From contig NZ_JAXMNY010000004.1 in assembly GCF_034670185.1 (NCBI RefSeq), positions 186,001 through 250,000 on the forward strand: 64,000 nt of DNA, given 5' to 3'. This document shows, in pieces, positions 1 through 9,174 of this stretch (position 1 is the stretch's first letter; each line of letters begins with the position of its first letter). A model generated the notes under the pieces. The model saw only the letters and a program-made list of their open reading frames with translations, had not been told where the DNA came from and searched no databases. The DNA comes from Nisaea sp. Its GTDB lineage: Bacteria; Pseudomonadota; Alphaproteobacteria; Thalassobaculales; Thalassobaculaceae. The position numbers and the translations under genes are program-made.

Positions 1-1872
1 CAGCCGGTCGACATCCTCGCGGACAGAGCGCTGCACGGCACGAAGCTCACTGCGTATCTTCAGGATCTCCTGCCGGTACGCCTCGATCTCGGCCTGTTCT
101 TTCTCCGTCACGATAGCCGCCGATCCGTCCGGCATCCTGCGCCGCAGCTCGTCAAACCGCTGTTGCGTTTCCGCAAGGGTCTTTTGCAGCTGCTCTTCGC
201 GGGCCGCGTACTGTTTCTCCGCCTCGCGCTCGATCTGCTCCAGCACCTCGAACGGACGGGCAGTAGAGCCACGGCCGCGCAAGCCGAGAAGCGTGCTGCT
301 GCCGGACAGGGCATCGAGGCTGTTCAACACGAAATCGCCATTGCCAGAGACCGGCACCGGCACACGGCGTCCGAAGAACTGCTGCACCCGGACCCAGAAC
401 CGGTCCGCCAGCACATCGCTGTCGGTGACGACGATCACATCGAGCGGCGCCGTGGATTCCGTCAAAACCTGCGGGAACTTCGCCTTGTAAGCGGCTTCCT
501 CTTCCGCGCCCGGCGCCTCATCGCCTTCCTTCAGCACCTTCTCCGGCGGGCCGTCGGGGAAGGCGGTGGTCATCTTGTCTGCGGTCAGACGCGCGGCAAT
601 AACCAGCGGCGTCGGACCCGGCTCGTAGCTCCGCAACAGGGCTTCCGGCGAGCGCATTCCTTTAACCTGCTCGACATTTAGCTCTGCCGAGCCGAGTGAG
701 GTCGAGACCAGAGGCGTCATCGTCACCGCCGCATCGTCAGCCAGCGCGATATGACCGGCGCTGGCAACAGCCAACGTGCCGACATTCGTGGTGATCGGCG
801 AGGATTGGTCGATATTGCCGCCCTTGAGTTCCAGCCAGACCACGTAATCCACCGGCCGCCGGCCCTCGCCGGGCTGCACCTTGCGCGCGGTCAGCCGGTC
901 GGCCGCGATCTTGGTCGGATCGTAGAGCACGCCCCAATGGTCGAACAGAGTCGCGAGATTGCTGCGTTCCGGCGCCAGCTGCCCGAAGAACTGCGCCTGA
1001 CCGCCTTCGGTCTCTGAATAGGGGTCGATGACTACCAGCGCTTTTCCGCCACCAAGCAGGAACTGGTCAATCGCGAACTGGGCGCGCGGGCCAAGCTCGG
1101 CCGTATGGGCCAGCATCAACACGGTGACATCGTCGGGGATCTTGTCGAATTCCGCATCGAGATAGCGGGTCTCGTAGGTCGCACCGATCTGGTCCGCGAT
1201 GATGTAGGGCGCCACCGGGGTCTGCTGCCCCATGGCGTTCATCCGCACCGTGCCTTGCATCGGCAGGCTGGTGACGATCCCGAGGACGGTTCGTTTCGGT
1301 TTCGCAAGAGAATAGATCAGGCGCGAGATATCGTATTCGAGGAAGGTTTCCCGCTCCGGCTGCAGGAACGGAATGACCTCGAGATCGTCGGTCAGGTTGG
1401 TCCCGGAGATGCCGAAGAACACCTGCTCTCCACCCTCCTGCAGCGGTATCTGCTGCAGACCGTCCGCGACGGCGCGATCCTCAAGCTCGGTAAAGGGTTC
1501 CGGATCGTAGACCTCGACACGGACCTTGCCGTCCGAGCGGGCCGCGTATTCGTCGAGCAGATCCCGCACCCGGCCGGCATAGATGCCGTAAAACGGAACC
1601 TCCCGGCCCAGTGCCTCTGAATAGTAGAACTTCAGAGTGACCGGCTCCTCGATGCTCTCGAGCAGCGCTTCGGTCCCGTCCGAGAGCGAAAAGAGCCCTT
1701 CCTCGGTCAGGTCGAGTCTGGTCGAGGTGAACAGAGCCGTGGACAGCACGTTCAGCGCCAGGAAAAGCGTCAGCAGCAGGAACAGGGCTGCGACAGCCAG
1801 GCGGCCTTGCGTGAAGAAACTGCTGCGGGCGCGGGCCGAAGCAACGGGGAGAGGCGCAGAGGGAGTGCTCAT
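1..1872 (-). CDS. GldG-like ABC transporter auxiliary protein (partial, C-terminus beyond left edge)
   Basis: The frame is open from an ATG at 1872 to the left edge, giving about 624 residues without a stop. After a Ser/Ala-rich start there is one membrane helix at about residues 25-46, followed by a long extracytoplasmic region of the GldG/ABC_transp_aux type (the family typically starts LTEEGLFSLS after the helix, as seen here). A charged coiled-coil stretch lies near residues 555-620; the C-terminal membrane helix usual for this family would fall outside the window. The gene follows the permease stop by 1 bp, so it is the third gene of an ATPase-permease-auxiliary operon. In Bacteroidetes the homologues are linked to gliding, but in proteobacteria the substrate is unknown. 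Confidence 0.85.
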   Translation of the reverse strand, partial: MSTPSAPLPVASARARSSFFTQGRLAVAALFLLLTLFLALNVLSTALFTSTRLDLTEEGLFSLSDGTEALLESIEEPVTLKFYYSEALGREVPFYGIYAGRVRDLLDEYAARSDGKVRVEVYDPEPFTELEDRAVADGLQQIPLQEGGEQVFFGISGTNLTDDLEVIPFLQPERETFLEYDISRLIYSLAKPKRTVLGIVTSLPMQGTVRMNAMGQQTPVAPYIIADQIGATYETRYLDAEFDKIPDDVTVLMLAHTAELGPRAQFAIDQFLLGGGKALVVIDPYSETEGGQAQFFGQLAPERSNLATLFDHWGVLYDPTKIAADRLTARKVQPGEGRRPVDYVVWLELKGGNIDQSSPITTNVGTLAVASAGHIALADDAAVTMTPLVSTSLGSAELNVEQVKGMRSPEALLRSYEPGPTPLVIAARLTADKMTTAFPDGPPEKVLKEGDEAPGAEEEAAYKAKFPQVLTESTAPLDVIVVTDSDVLADRFWVRVQQFFGRRVPVPVSGNGDFVLNSLDALSGSSTLLGLRGRGSTARPFEVLEQIEREAEKQYAAREEQLQKTLAETQQRFDELRRRMPDGSAAIVTEKEQAEIEAYRQEILKIRSELRAVQRSVREDVDRL

Positions 1873-1873
1873 C

Positions 1874-2608
1874 CTATTCCGCCTTCTTCCAGTCGATGAC
1901 ATAGGCATTCGCGGTCAACGCAATGACAATCGCGGAGCCGAAGAAGATCAGGTCGCGCAAATCGATCACACCGCGCTGGATAGCCTGAAAGTGCGTCATG
2001 AAGCCAAAGCTGGCGATGGTCTGGACCAGCTCGCCCGGCGCCCAGTTCTCGAAATAGCTCAGCAGGATCGGCGAGCCCGCCACGGTGAAGAGGAAGCAGA
2101 CCGCCGCTGCCACGACAAAGGCGATCACCTGATTCTTGGTCATCGCCGAGATCAGCGAGCCGATGGCCATATAGGCGCCCGCCATCAGGTAGCTGCCGAG
2201 ATAGGAGGCGACAATGACGCCATTATCCGGATTTCCGAGATAATTGACACTGATCCAGAGCGGAAAAGTCAGGGCCAGCGCGACACCCGTAAAGGCCCAG
2301 GCCGCCAGGAACTTGCCGATCACGGCCTCGACCATGGTGATCGGCAGGGTCAGCAAAAGCTCGATGGTGCCGAGCCTGCGATCCTCGGCCCAGAGCCGCA
2401 TGGAAAGGGCCGGCACCAGGAACAGATAGAGCCACGGGTGAAAGCCGAAGAAGGGCTGCAGGTCGGCCTGGTCGCGGGCGAGGAACCCACCGACGAAAAA
2501 CGTCATGGTTCCGGCCATGACCAGGAAGATGACAATGAAGATGTACGCCAGCGGCGTGGCGAAATAGGCGGCGAACTCGCGCCGGAAGATCAGCCCGATG
2601 TTACGCAT
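1874..2608 (-). CDS. ABC-2 type permease (GldF-like)
   Basis: A 244-residue integral membrane protein with about six hydrophobic segments and an ABC-2 permease profile (short cytoplasmic start RNIGLIFRREF, then alternating helices). A longer frame runs to 2638, but the ATG at 2608 gives the normal N-terminus of the family and overlaps the stop of the ATPase gene by 8 bp, which suggests coupled translation. It ends 1 bp before the start of the GldG-like gene. It should form the membrane channel of the exporter with the adjacent ATPase. The substrate cannot be read from the sequence. Confidence 0.9.
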   Translation of the reverse strand: MRNIGLIFRREFAAYFATPLAYIFIVIFLVMAGTMTFFVGGFLARDQADLQPFFGFHPWLYLFLVPALSMRLWAEDRRLGTIELLLTLPITMVEAVIGKFLAAWAFTGVALALTFPLWISVNYLGNPDNGVIVASYLGSYLMAGAYMAIGSLISAMTKNQVIAFVVAAAVCFLFTVAGSPILLSYFENWAPGELVQTIASFGFMTHFQAIQRGVIDLRDLIFFGSAIVIALTANAYVIDWKKAE

Positions 2609-3326
2609 GACCGGTGACCTCGCGGAAATAATCATCAAGGCTTGCAGCGCCGGACCGGGCTTTCAGGTCGGCGGGTATGCCGTCCGCCAGCACGCGGCCC
2701 CGGGCGATGATCATGGCCCGGGTACAGACCGCATCAACCTCTTCCAGAATGTGGGTGGAGACGACGATGCATTTCTCCGCGGCCATGCTCTGGATCAGGC
2801 CGCGTACTTCGTGCTTCTGGTTCGGATCGAGACCGTCCGTCGGCTCGTCCAGGATCAGAACTTCCGGATCGTGAACCAGCGCCTGCGCCAGACCGACCCG
2901 GCGCTTGAAGCCCTTGGACAGGGTCTCGATCGGCTGCATCACCACATCGGACAGACGGGTCTGCGCGATCACCCGCTCAACGGCGTCCGCCACATCTTTT
3001 TCGGCGATGCCGCGAATGCGCGCGACGAAGCGCAGAAAGGACAGCGGGGTCATGTCCGGATAGGCCGGAGCGCCCTCGGGCAGGTAGCCGATAGCCGCCT
3101 TCACGGCCTGCGGCGCCCGCCGCACATCATGCCCGGCGACAATCGCGGTTCCGGCTGTCGGCGCCAGGAAACCGGAGATCATTTTCATGGTGGTGGATTT
3201 GCCGGCCCCGTTCGGACCGAGGAAGCCGAGCACTTCGCCGCGCCCGACCTCGAACTCCAGACCGTCGACGGCTGTAATCGCGCCGAAACGCTTTGTCAGC
3301 TTCTGAATAGATAGTAGCGCACTCAT
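2601..3326 (-). CDS. ABC transporter ATP-binding protein (GldA-like)
   Basis: A 241-residue ABC ATPase. It has Walker A (GPNGAGKST, about residues 38-46), the signature LSKGF, and Walker B with the catalytic Glu (VLILDEPTDGLDP), followed by the switch histidine in VSTHIL. The size and single nucleotide-binding domain fit the ABC-2 exporter class. An upstream extension to 3392 has no family similarity, so ATG 3326 is chosen. It is the first gene of a three-gene minus-strand operon with the ABC-2 permease and GldG-like protein. Confidence 0.93.
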   Translation of the reverse strand: MSALLSIQKLTKRFGAITAVDGLEFEVGRGEVLGFLGPNGAGKSTTMKMISGFLAPTAGTAIVAGHDVRRAPQAVKAAIGYLPEGAPAYPDMTPLSFLRFVARIRGIAEKDVADAVERVIAQTRLSDVVMQPIETLSKGFKRRVGLAQALVHDPEVLILDEPTDGLDPNQKHEVRGLIQSMAAEKCIVVSTHILEEVDAVCTRAMIIARGRVLADGIPADLKARSGAASLDDYFREVTGHA

Positions 3327-3484
3327 GATCTTGCGAACCCGGCCCCTATCGGCATCTGCTGTGTGCCTTCCCGCTCGTGTACCCGATCTCACAGAAAATT
3401 CAAAGGATTGGGTTTTTACCAGGATCGATTATCTAATATCCTTTTGACCAAATTAAACAGACGCGGATAGCCGGAGCAAAATGC

Positions 3485-5218
3485 TTGTCTGACGATTTAG
3501 CGAAACCGCGTGGCCTGAACAGCCCGCTTTGGCGGCGGCTGAACACTCTCTCCGGTTTGGTTCTCTTTACCTATGTCGCCTCCCATCTGCTGAACCATGC
3601 CGTCGGCATCTTCTCCATTGACGCCCTGGTGACGAGCGGCAAGTGGTTCTTGAGTTTCTGGCACCAGGCGCTCCCGACCGCAGCCCTCTATTCCGCCCTG
3701 ACCGTCCACCTGGTAATCGCGCTTGTCGCCATCTATCGGCGAGACTCCCTTCGGGACACGAGCCGGGCGGAGCTCGCCCAACTCACGCTCGGCCTTTCCA
3801 TCCCGGTGTTCCTGATTGCCCACCTCATGGGAACGCGCGTTCTGGATGAGTTTTTCGATACCGACCCATCCTATCTCTATGTCCAACTGGTGGTCTGGAA
3901 GTTCGCGCCGCATTACATCGCCAACCAGACCGTACTGCTGCTGGCATCATGGATTCACGGCTGTATCGGCCTGCATCTCTGGCTTCGGTTCAAGCTCGGA
4001 TATCGCCGCCTGCAGCCGCTCTGGCTCACACTCGCCGTCATGATCCCGACGCTTTCCCTCGCGGGGTTTGTCGCCTCCGGGATGGAAGTGCTGCGCATGG
4101 CGGAAGACAGCGCGTGGCTCGGCTTTGTCCTGGAGTCTTTCAAGTTACCGCGCGGTGAGGAGCAGCAGACGTTTCAGGCCTGGGTGCAAAACGTCGAATA
4201 CAGCTATTACGGCCTGGTACTTCTGGCTTTTGCCGCCCGGTCCGTGCGCCTGCATCTGCTGAAGCAAGCCGTGCCGGATGTCACCTTGACCTACCATACC
4301 GGCCAGCAGGTCGGACTGCGTCCCGGCGCCACCATCCTTGAGACCAGCCGGAGCGCCGGCATTCCTCATGCCTCCGTCTGCGGCGGCCGCGGACGCTGCT
4401 CCACCTGCCGGGTGCGGATCGGCATCGGACTGAATGCCCTGCCGCCACCGTCCGAGCTCGAGGCCAAGGTCCTCAGCCGGGTCGGTGCGCCGGACAATGT
4501 GCGGCTCGCCTGCCAGACCGTCCCCACTGTCGACATAGAAGTGACCCCCCTGCTGCCGCCGGCGCAGGCAAGTGTCGAGGATACGGGGGCGCGGCCGGAC
4601 TATCTCGCCGGCCAAGAGCGCGACATCGTCGTGCTGTTTGCCGATATCAGGGGCTTCACCAAGCTGACCGAACAGCGTCTTCCCTACGATACGGTGTTCA
4701 TCCTGAACCGTTACTTTTCCGAAATGGGCCACGCCATCGAAAGCGCGGGCGGCCGTATCGACAAGTTCATCGGGGACGGCATCATGGCCCTGTTCGGCAT
4801 TGACCGGGGCATCGAGGTTGGCGCCCGCAACGCCATCACGGCGGCCTGTCTCATGGGCGAAAACCTTGAACGGCTGAACGAGTCACTGGCCGCGGACCTC
4901 GACGAGCCGCTGCGCATCGGCATCGGCATCCATGGCGGGCCGGCCATTGTCGGAGAGCTCGGCTATCGGGAAACGAGGGGCCTGACGGCAGTCGGCGACA
5001 CGGTGAACATCGCCAGCCGCCTGGAAGCCCTGACCAAGGATCACGGCGTCCAGCTCATCCTCTCGGAATCCGTGATCTCGGCGGCGGGCATGTCGTTGGA
5101 GATTGGCGAGCGGGCGGAAGTTACCGCCCGCGGGCGGGAGCAGAGCATCAGCGTCCGTCTTGTCGAAGACGCTACTGCTCTGCCGTCCGCAGTTACCGGG
5201 AGCGGCGGTCTTCCTTGA
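3485..5218 (+). CDS. Membrane adenylate/guanylate cyclase with [2Fe-2S] ferredoxin domain (CyaC-like)
   Basis: A 577-residue three-part protein. Residues 20-256 hold about six membrane helices with many histidines in or next to them (H34, H38, H75, H113, H143, H158, H164), resembling the succinate dehydrogenase cytochrome b anchor. Residues 265-350 are a plant-type ferredoxin with cluster ligands C299, C305, C308 and C343. Residues 378-560 are a class III cyclase with metal aspartates D387 and D431 and the transition-state pair N508/R512. In the related Sinorhizobium CyaC, a dihaem quinone-responsive anchor controls cAMP synthesis, so redox control of cAMP is the likely role. The start is TTG, set by GGAG at 3473-3476 with an 8-nt spacer; an ATG at 3481 gives only three codons. 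The 3' end overlaps the convergent chemoreceptor gene by 26 bp. Confidence 0.93.
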   Translation: MSDDLAKPRGLNSPLWRRLNTLSGLVLFTYVASHLLNHAVGIFSIDALVTSGKWFLSFWHQALPTAALYSALTVHLVIALVAIYRRDSLRDTSRAELAQLTLGLSIPVFLIAHLMGTRVLDEFFDTDPSYLYVQLVVWKFAPHYIANQTVLLLASWIHGCIGLHLWLRFKLGYRRLQPLWLTLAVMIPTLSLAGFVASGMEVLRMAEDSAWLGFVLESFKLPRGEEQQTFQAWVQNVEYSYYGLVLLAFAARSVRLHLLKQAVPDVTLTYHTGQQVGLRPGATILETSRSAGIPHASVCGGRGRCSTCRVRIGIGLNALPPPSELEAKVLSRVGAPDNVRLACQTVPTVDIEVTPLLPPAQASVEDTGARPDYLAGQERDIVVLFADIRGFTKLTEQRLPYDTVFILNRYFSEMGHAIESAGGRIDKFIGDGIMALFGIDRGIEVGARNAITAACLMGENLERLNESLAADLDEPLRIGIGIHGGPAIVGELGYRETRGLTAVGDTVNIASRLEALTKDHGVQLILSESVISAAGMSLEIGERAEVTARGREQSISVRLVEDATALPSAVTGSGGLP

Positions 5219-7010
5219 CCGGAATCGACCTCTCCCGCCGTTCAACCTCGGGAGTCGCCGTGCGGACAACCCGGATGACGGTATTCTTGAGCTGTTCGAC
5301 TTCATCGCCGAGCTGCTTCGTGGCGGTGGAAACTTCACCTGACAACGAACCCACGCCCTGAGCGTCACGGGAAACGACCGTGATCCGCTCCGTGACCTCA
5401 CGCGCGCCTGCGGCCGCTTCCGTCACGTTGCTGGCGATTTCACGGGTCGCCTGATCCTGGCTTTCGACCGCGGCCGTGATTTCCTCGCTCTTCTCGTTGA
5501 TGCTGGCAATCGTGTCGATAATGTTGGTGATTGCCTTGACCGCGTCTGACGTCACCTCCTGCATCCGGTTGACTTCACCGGAGATCGAGGCAGTCGAATT
5601 CTGCGTCTGGGTCGCCAGATTCTTGACTTCCGATGCGACCACCGCGAAGCCCTTGCCGGCCTCTCCGGCCCGGGCTGCCTCGATCGTCGCATTCAGTGCC
5701 AGCAGGTTTGTCTGCTCGGCAATATCGTTGATGAGACCAACAACCTCGCCAACTTTCCCGGCAGCTTCGGACAGGCTCTCCACAACACTGCGGGACTGTT
5801 CCGCCTGGGCTGCTGCCGACTGTGCGATGTCACCGCTCTGGGCAACATGGTTCGAGATCTCTGCGATGGACGCCGCAAGTTCCTCTGCGGCGGACGCAAC
5901 CGCTTCCGCATTGACGAGAGATTCTTCCGACGCGGCGCTCACGGCCGTGGCGTTCTCACCCAGGTTGTGGGCTGACCCGGCCATCTGGTCTGCAATGCCG
6001 TTAAGGTGCTCGGACTCTTTCTGGACACGAGTCCATACGGTATTCGTTTCCGCCTCGACAGTGTTTGCCATTTCGTTCAGCGACCGCTTCCGCTCCTCGG
6101 CCGCCGACTTCTCAGCTGCTTCCTGGGCAGCGCGCGCGCTGGCGACTTCCGCAATAGAGTCACGCAACTTCGCGACCGCATCCATCAGGCTGCCCATTTC
6201 CGCACGGTATCCATCCGGGACGGAGACGTCCGTGTTCCCGCCGATAACAGTGCCGATAAGCTCAACCACCTTTTTCATCGGATTCAGGATGGAATTGGCG
6301 ATCAGGATGCTGATGAGAGCGCTGAAGATAACCGCTACTGCTGTGACGTAGATCAGCATCGTCTCGACGGCATGCTCATGCTCTTCGGCACGCATCGCAG
6401 TCGCTTCGGTGAACGCGATCACCTTGGTTGTGGTCGCCTCCAGGTCCTTGATGAAAGCTTCCTCTTCCCTCTCGATCGCCGCGATCATCGCGAAGACCCC
6501 GTCCTTGTCGCCGGACCGGAGTTTCTCCATGAGCTCCACGACATGCTTGTCATAAGTTTTATGAGCTTTGAGGATCTCAACAATACTCTTATCGACGCTG
6601 TCGTAATGCGCGAGCGCCTCGGCATTCAGCGCGCGCTCCACCGCAATGTCATGCATGGCATGGACCGCTTCGGCTTCCTCGACCACGAGTTTGGAGTACT
6701 TGTGGAACGCCTTGATCTCTTTCTCGAAAAGCTTGGTTGCCTTCGCGCGCACGTCGGCAGGTACACTGGGATAATTCATCTCTTCCCCGTACCGGACTGC
6801 GCGCTCGTAATGGATAGCCTGTTCGAGCTGGTGGGTCGTGACTTGCGTCAACAGCGCGGAAATCGGAACGTCCAGCTCCGCAATCTCTTCGATCTCATCC
6901 CCGATAGACCGGAGCTGTGCACTCGTAAAAATCGCGAGGCCAACAAGAAAGGCGATATTGATGGCGAGCAGCGCGAACATCCGCGTGCGGATCGAAAAGG
7001 CATTCAGCAT
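5193..7010 (-). CDS. Methyl-accepting chemotaxis protein
   Basis: A chemoreceptor of about 605 residues from ATG 7010 (an in-frame extension to 7064 adds only a Cys-rich leader). It has membrane helix 1 at about residues 10-30, a long helical periplasmic region of about 185 residues rich in Glu and His, membrane helix 2 at about 217-240, a HAMP linker, and a complete signalling domain with the hairpin tip EQTNLLALNATIEAARAGEA. The ligand is not predictable. The last 26 bp overlap the 3' end of the convergent cyclase gene. No CheR/CheB-docking pentapeptide is visible at the C-terminus, which ends in a basic tail. Confidence 0.93.
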   Translation of the reverse strand: MLNAFSIRTRMFALLAINIAFLVGLAIFTSAQLRSIGDEIEEIAELDVPISALLTQVTTHQLEQAIHYERAVRYGEEMNYPSVPADVRAKATKLFEKEIKAFHKYSKLVVEEAEAVHAMHDIAVERALNAEALAHYDSVDKSIVEILKAHKTYDKHVVELMEKLRSGDKDGVFAMIAAIEREEEAFIKDLEATTTKVIAFTEATAMRAEEHEHAVETMLIYVTAVAVIFSALISILIANSILNPMKKVVELIGTVIGGNTDVSVPDGYRAEMGSLMDAVAKLRDSIAEVASARAAQEAAEKSAAEERKRSLNEMANTVEAETNTVWTRVQKESEHLNGIADQMAGSAHNLGENATAVSAASEESLVNAEAVASAAEELAASIAEISNHVAQSGDIAQSAAAQAEQSRSVVESLSEAAGKVGEVVGLINDIAEQTNLLALNATIEAARAGEAGKGFAVVASEVKNLATQTQNSTASISGEVNRMQEVTSDAVKAITNIIDTIASINEKSEEITAAVESQDQATREIASNVTEAAAGAREVTERITVVSRDAQGVGSLSGEVSTATKQLGDEVEQLKNTVIRVVRTATPEVERRERSIPVKEDRRSR

Positions 7011-7093
7011 TTCAAGAAACCCCAAAAAAAATCGGCAAACACGGCAGACCATGATGTAAATCAATTAAAATTTCGTTTAAATTTTGATTTCCG

Positions 7094-7924
7094 TCAGTTA
7101 GCAGGATGCGATGCGATCCTGTAATGCCTCGGCGACAGGCCAAACATCCTGGTAAAGGCCGCGGAAAACGCGCTCGGACTCCGATAGCCGGCATCAAGGG
7201 CAATTGCAGTGATGGACGTGCCCGCAGAGAGCATTTCGAGCGCCGCGAAGAGCCTGCAGCGCTGCCGCCATTCCGAAAAGGATAACCCCGTCTCGGCAAT
7301 AAAATACCGAGTCAGAGTGCGACCGCTGGCACCAGCCTCACGGCCCCAGGCGGCAAGGTCCCGGTCATCGGACGGATCCTCGATCATCGCCAACGCAACC
7401 CGGGCCGCTCGCCTGTCCGACGGGATCGGAAGATGCAGATCGGCGGTGACCGGCTCTGTCAGCTCATCGGCAATGACGGCGGCCAACCGGTTCTGGCGGT
7501 CCCCCTCCGGTCCTGCGGAAAGCTCTTTCAGATGGACGATCAAATGTTTGAGCAAGGGGGATACGGTGACGACACCGCAGCGGGACGGGACCGGGATATC
7601 CGGCTCGCCGCCACGCGGAGCACGGATATAGAGCGAAACAAAATCGGCATCGCTGATCGCCCTGACCCGGTGCGGCACCTGGGCCGGGACCCAGACAGCC
7701 ATGCCCGGCGGCACCGACCATTGCCCCTCCTCGGTCCAGACCTGAAGCAGACCGCGCTCGGCGTGAACAAACTGAGCCCGGTCATGGTGATGTATGCCGG
7801 TATCGTGTCCCTGCGCGAAGAAAGCGCCGAACGCCGTGATCTGCGGCGCGGTATCGGAAAGTGCCGCGACCGCGTCCCTGATCGGCGAACTTTGTCCGTT
7901 GGACGATATTTTTTGACTTTTCAT
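7094..7924 (-). CDS. AraC-family transcriptional regulator with cupin sensor domain
   Basis: A 276-residue regulator from ATG 7924. The N-terminal half is a cupin-type domain (HHHDRAQF near residue 45, then VPPGMAVWVPAQVPHRV). The C-terminal 100 residues form two helix-turn-helix motifs of the AraC type (GREAGASGRTLTRYF, then LDAGYRSPSAFSAAFTRMFG). It is divergent from the MFS exporter gene with only 58 bp between start codons, so it most likely controls that exporter and itself. Confidence 0.93.
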   Translation of the reverse strand: MKSQKISSNGQSSPIRDAVAALSDTAPQITAFGAFFAQGHDTGIHHHDRAQFVHAERGLLQVWTEEGQWSVPPGMAVWVPAQVPHRVRAISDADFVSLYIRAPRGGEPDIPVPSRCGVVTVSPLLKHLIVHLKELSAGPEGDRQNRLAAVIADELTEPVTADLHLPIPSDRRAARVALAMIEDPSDDRDLAAWGREAGASGRTLTRYFIAETGLSFSEWRQRCRLFAALEMLSAGTSITAIALDAGYRSPSAFSAAFTRMFGLSPRHYRIASHPAN

Positions 7925-7982
7925 CGTGAGACAGACGATACGGCGCATGCCATCCTGTGGCCAGAACTTCAGGAGGGTTTCC

Positions 7983-9158
7983 ATGAATCCGCGCCGTCTG
8001 CTGCTGCTCAATCTGGGCCACGCGCTCGATCATCTCTTCATGCTGCTGTTTCCGGCCGTGGCCGCCCTTGCCGCCGCCGACATCGCGGACAGCTATGGCT
8101 CGGTTCTGGTGCTTGCCACCGGCAGCTTCATCGCCTTCGGCGTTTGCTCGCTGCCCGCGGGCTGGCTCGGGGACCGCTGGGGCCGGGAGCGGATGATGCT
8201 GATTTTCTTCACGGGGATCGGTGGCGCCAGCATCCTGACCGGGTTCGCCACCTCGTACTGGCATCTGGCCGCCAGCCTCACACTGATCGGCGTGTTCGCT
8301 GCGATCTATCATCCTGTCGGCATCGCAATGGTCGCCAAAGGCGGCGGCAATCTGGGACGCCGGCTCGGCGTCAATGGGGTCTGGGGCAATATGGGCGTCG
8401 CGGCATCCGCGCTGGCCATCGGCGCCTTTGTCGATTTCGCCGGCTGGCGTGCCGCCTTTTTCCTGCTTGGCGGACTTTCCATTCTGGCCGGGTTCTTCTG
8501 GACGCGGCTGCAACCCGATGCTCCCACGGAGACCGTGCAGTCACGTGGCGCCGATCATGGCGCTCCGGTAATAGGCTGGCAGCGGGTCCTGCTGGTCATC
8601 GGCATCTCGGCAGCAATCGGCGGATTCATCTTCAATTCCATGACCGTTGCGCTACCGAAAGTACTGGATGACCGGCTCGCCTCCTTGTCCTATTCGGCAA
8701 CCGAGGTCGGCGCCATCGCAAGCGCGGTTTACGCACTTGCCGCCTTCTCCCAGATCGTCGTCGGCCGCGCTATCGACAAACATGCGATCAAACCGATCTT
8801 CCTCGCCGTCACCGCCGGTCAGGCCGTCGCGCTGTTCGTTGCAGTCAATCTCGATGGCTGGGCCATGGTCGCCGCATCCGTTGCCGTCATGGTGCTGGTC
8901 TTCGGCCAGATCCCGATCAACGACACGCTGGTGGCGCGCTATACCCCGGACCGCTGGCGCGGCCGGGTCTATGCGGTGAAATATGTGCTGACCTTCACGG
9001 TCTCCGCCGCTGTGGTGCCGGGCCTCTCCTGGCTCTATGACACGGGTGGAGGGTTCCCTACCATGTTCCTCGGTGCGGCCATTGCGGCAGCAATCATCAC
9101 CGCGGCGGTGCTGCTGCTGCCCCGCCCCCCATCCGCCGCCATCGCGGCGGCGGAATAA
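7983..9158 (+). CDS. MFS transporter, fosmidomycin-resistance (Fsr)-like
   Basis: A 391-residue, 12-helix major facilitator. The ATG at 7983 is preceded by a perfect AGGAGG at 7971-7976 with a 6-nt spacer, which excludes the longer frame from 7926. The first helix has NLGHALDHLFMLLFP, a His/Asp signature I associate with the Fsr-like branch, and the loop 2-3 motif GWLGDRWGRERMM is the classical MFS motif A. Paired divergently with an AraC regulator, it is likely an inducible drug or metabolite exporter in the inner membrane. The substrate is inferred only by family. Confidence 0.9.
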   Translation: MNPRRLLLLNLGHALDHLFMLLFPAVAALAAADIADSYGSVLVLATGSFIAFGVCSLPAGWLGDRWGRERMMLIFFTGIGGASILTGFATSYWHLAASLTLIGVFAAIYHPVGIAMVAKGGGNLGRRLGVNGVWGNMGVAASALAIGAFVDFAGWRAAFFLLGGLSILAGFFWTRLQPDAPTETVQSRGADHGAPVIGWQRVLLVIGISAAIGGFIFNSMTVALPKVLDDRLASLSYSATEVGAIASAVYALAAFSQIVVGRAIDKHAIKPIFLAVTAGQAVALFVAVNLDGWAMVAASVAVMVLVFGQIPINDTLVARYTPDRWRGRVYAVKYVLTFTVSAAVVPGLSWLYDTGGGFPTMFLGAAIAAAIITAAVLLLPRPPSAAIAAAE

Positions 9159-9174
9159 GGGAACGGTAAGCGGG

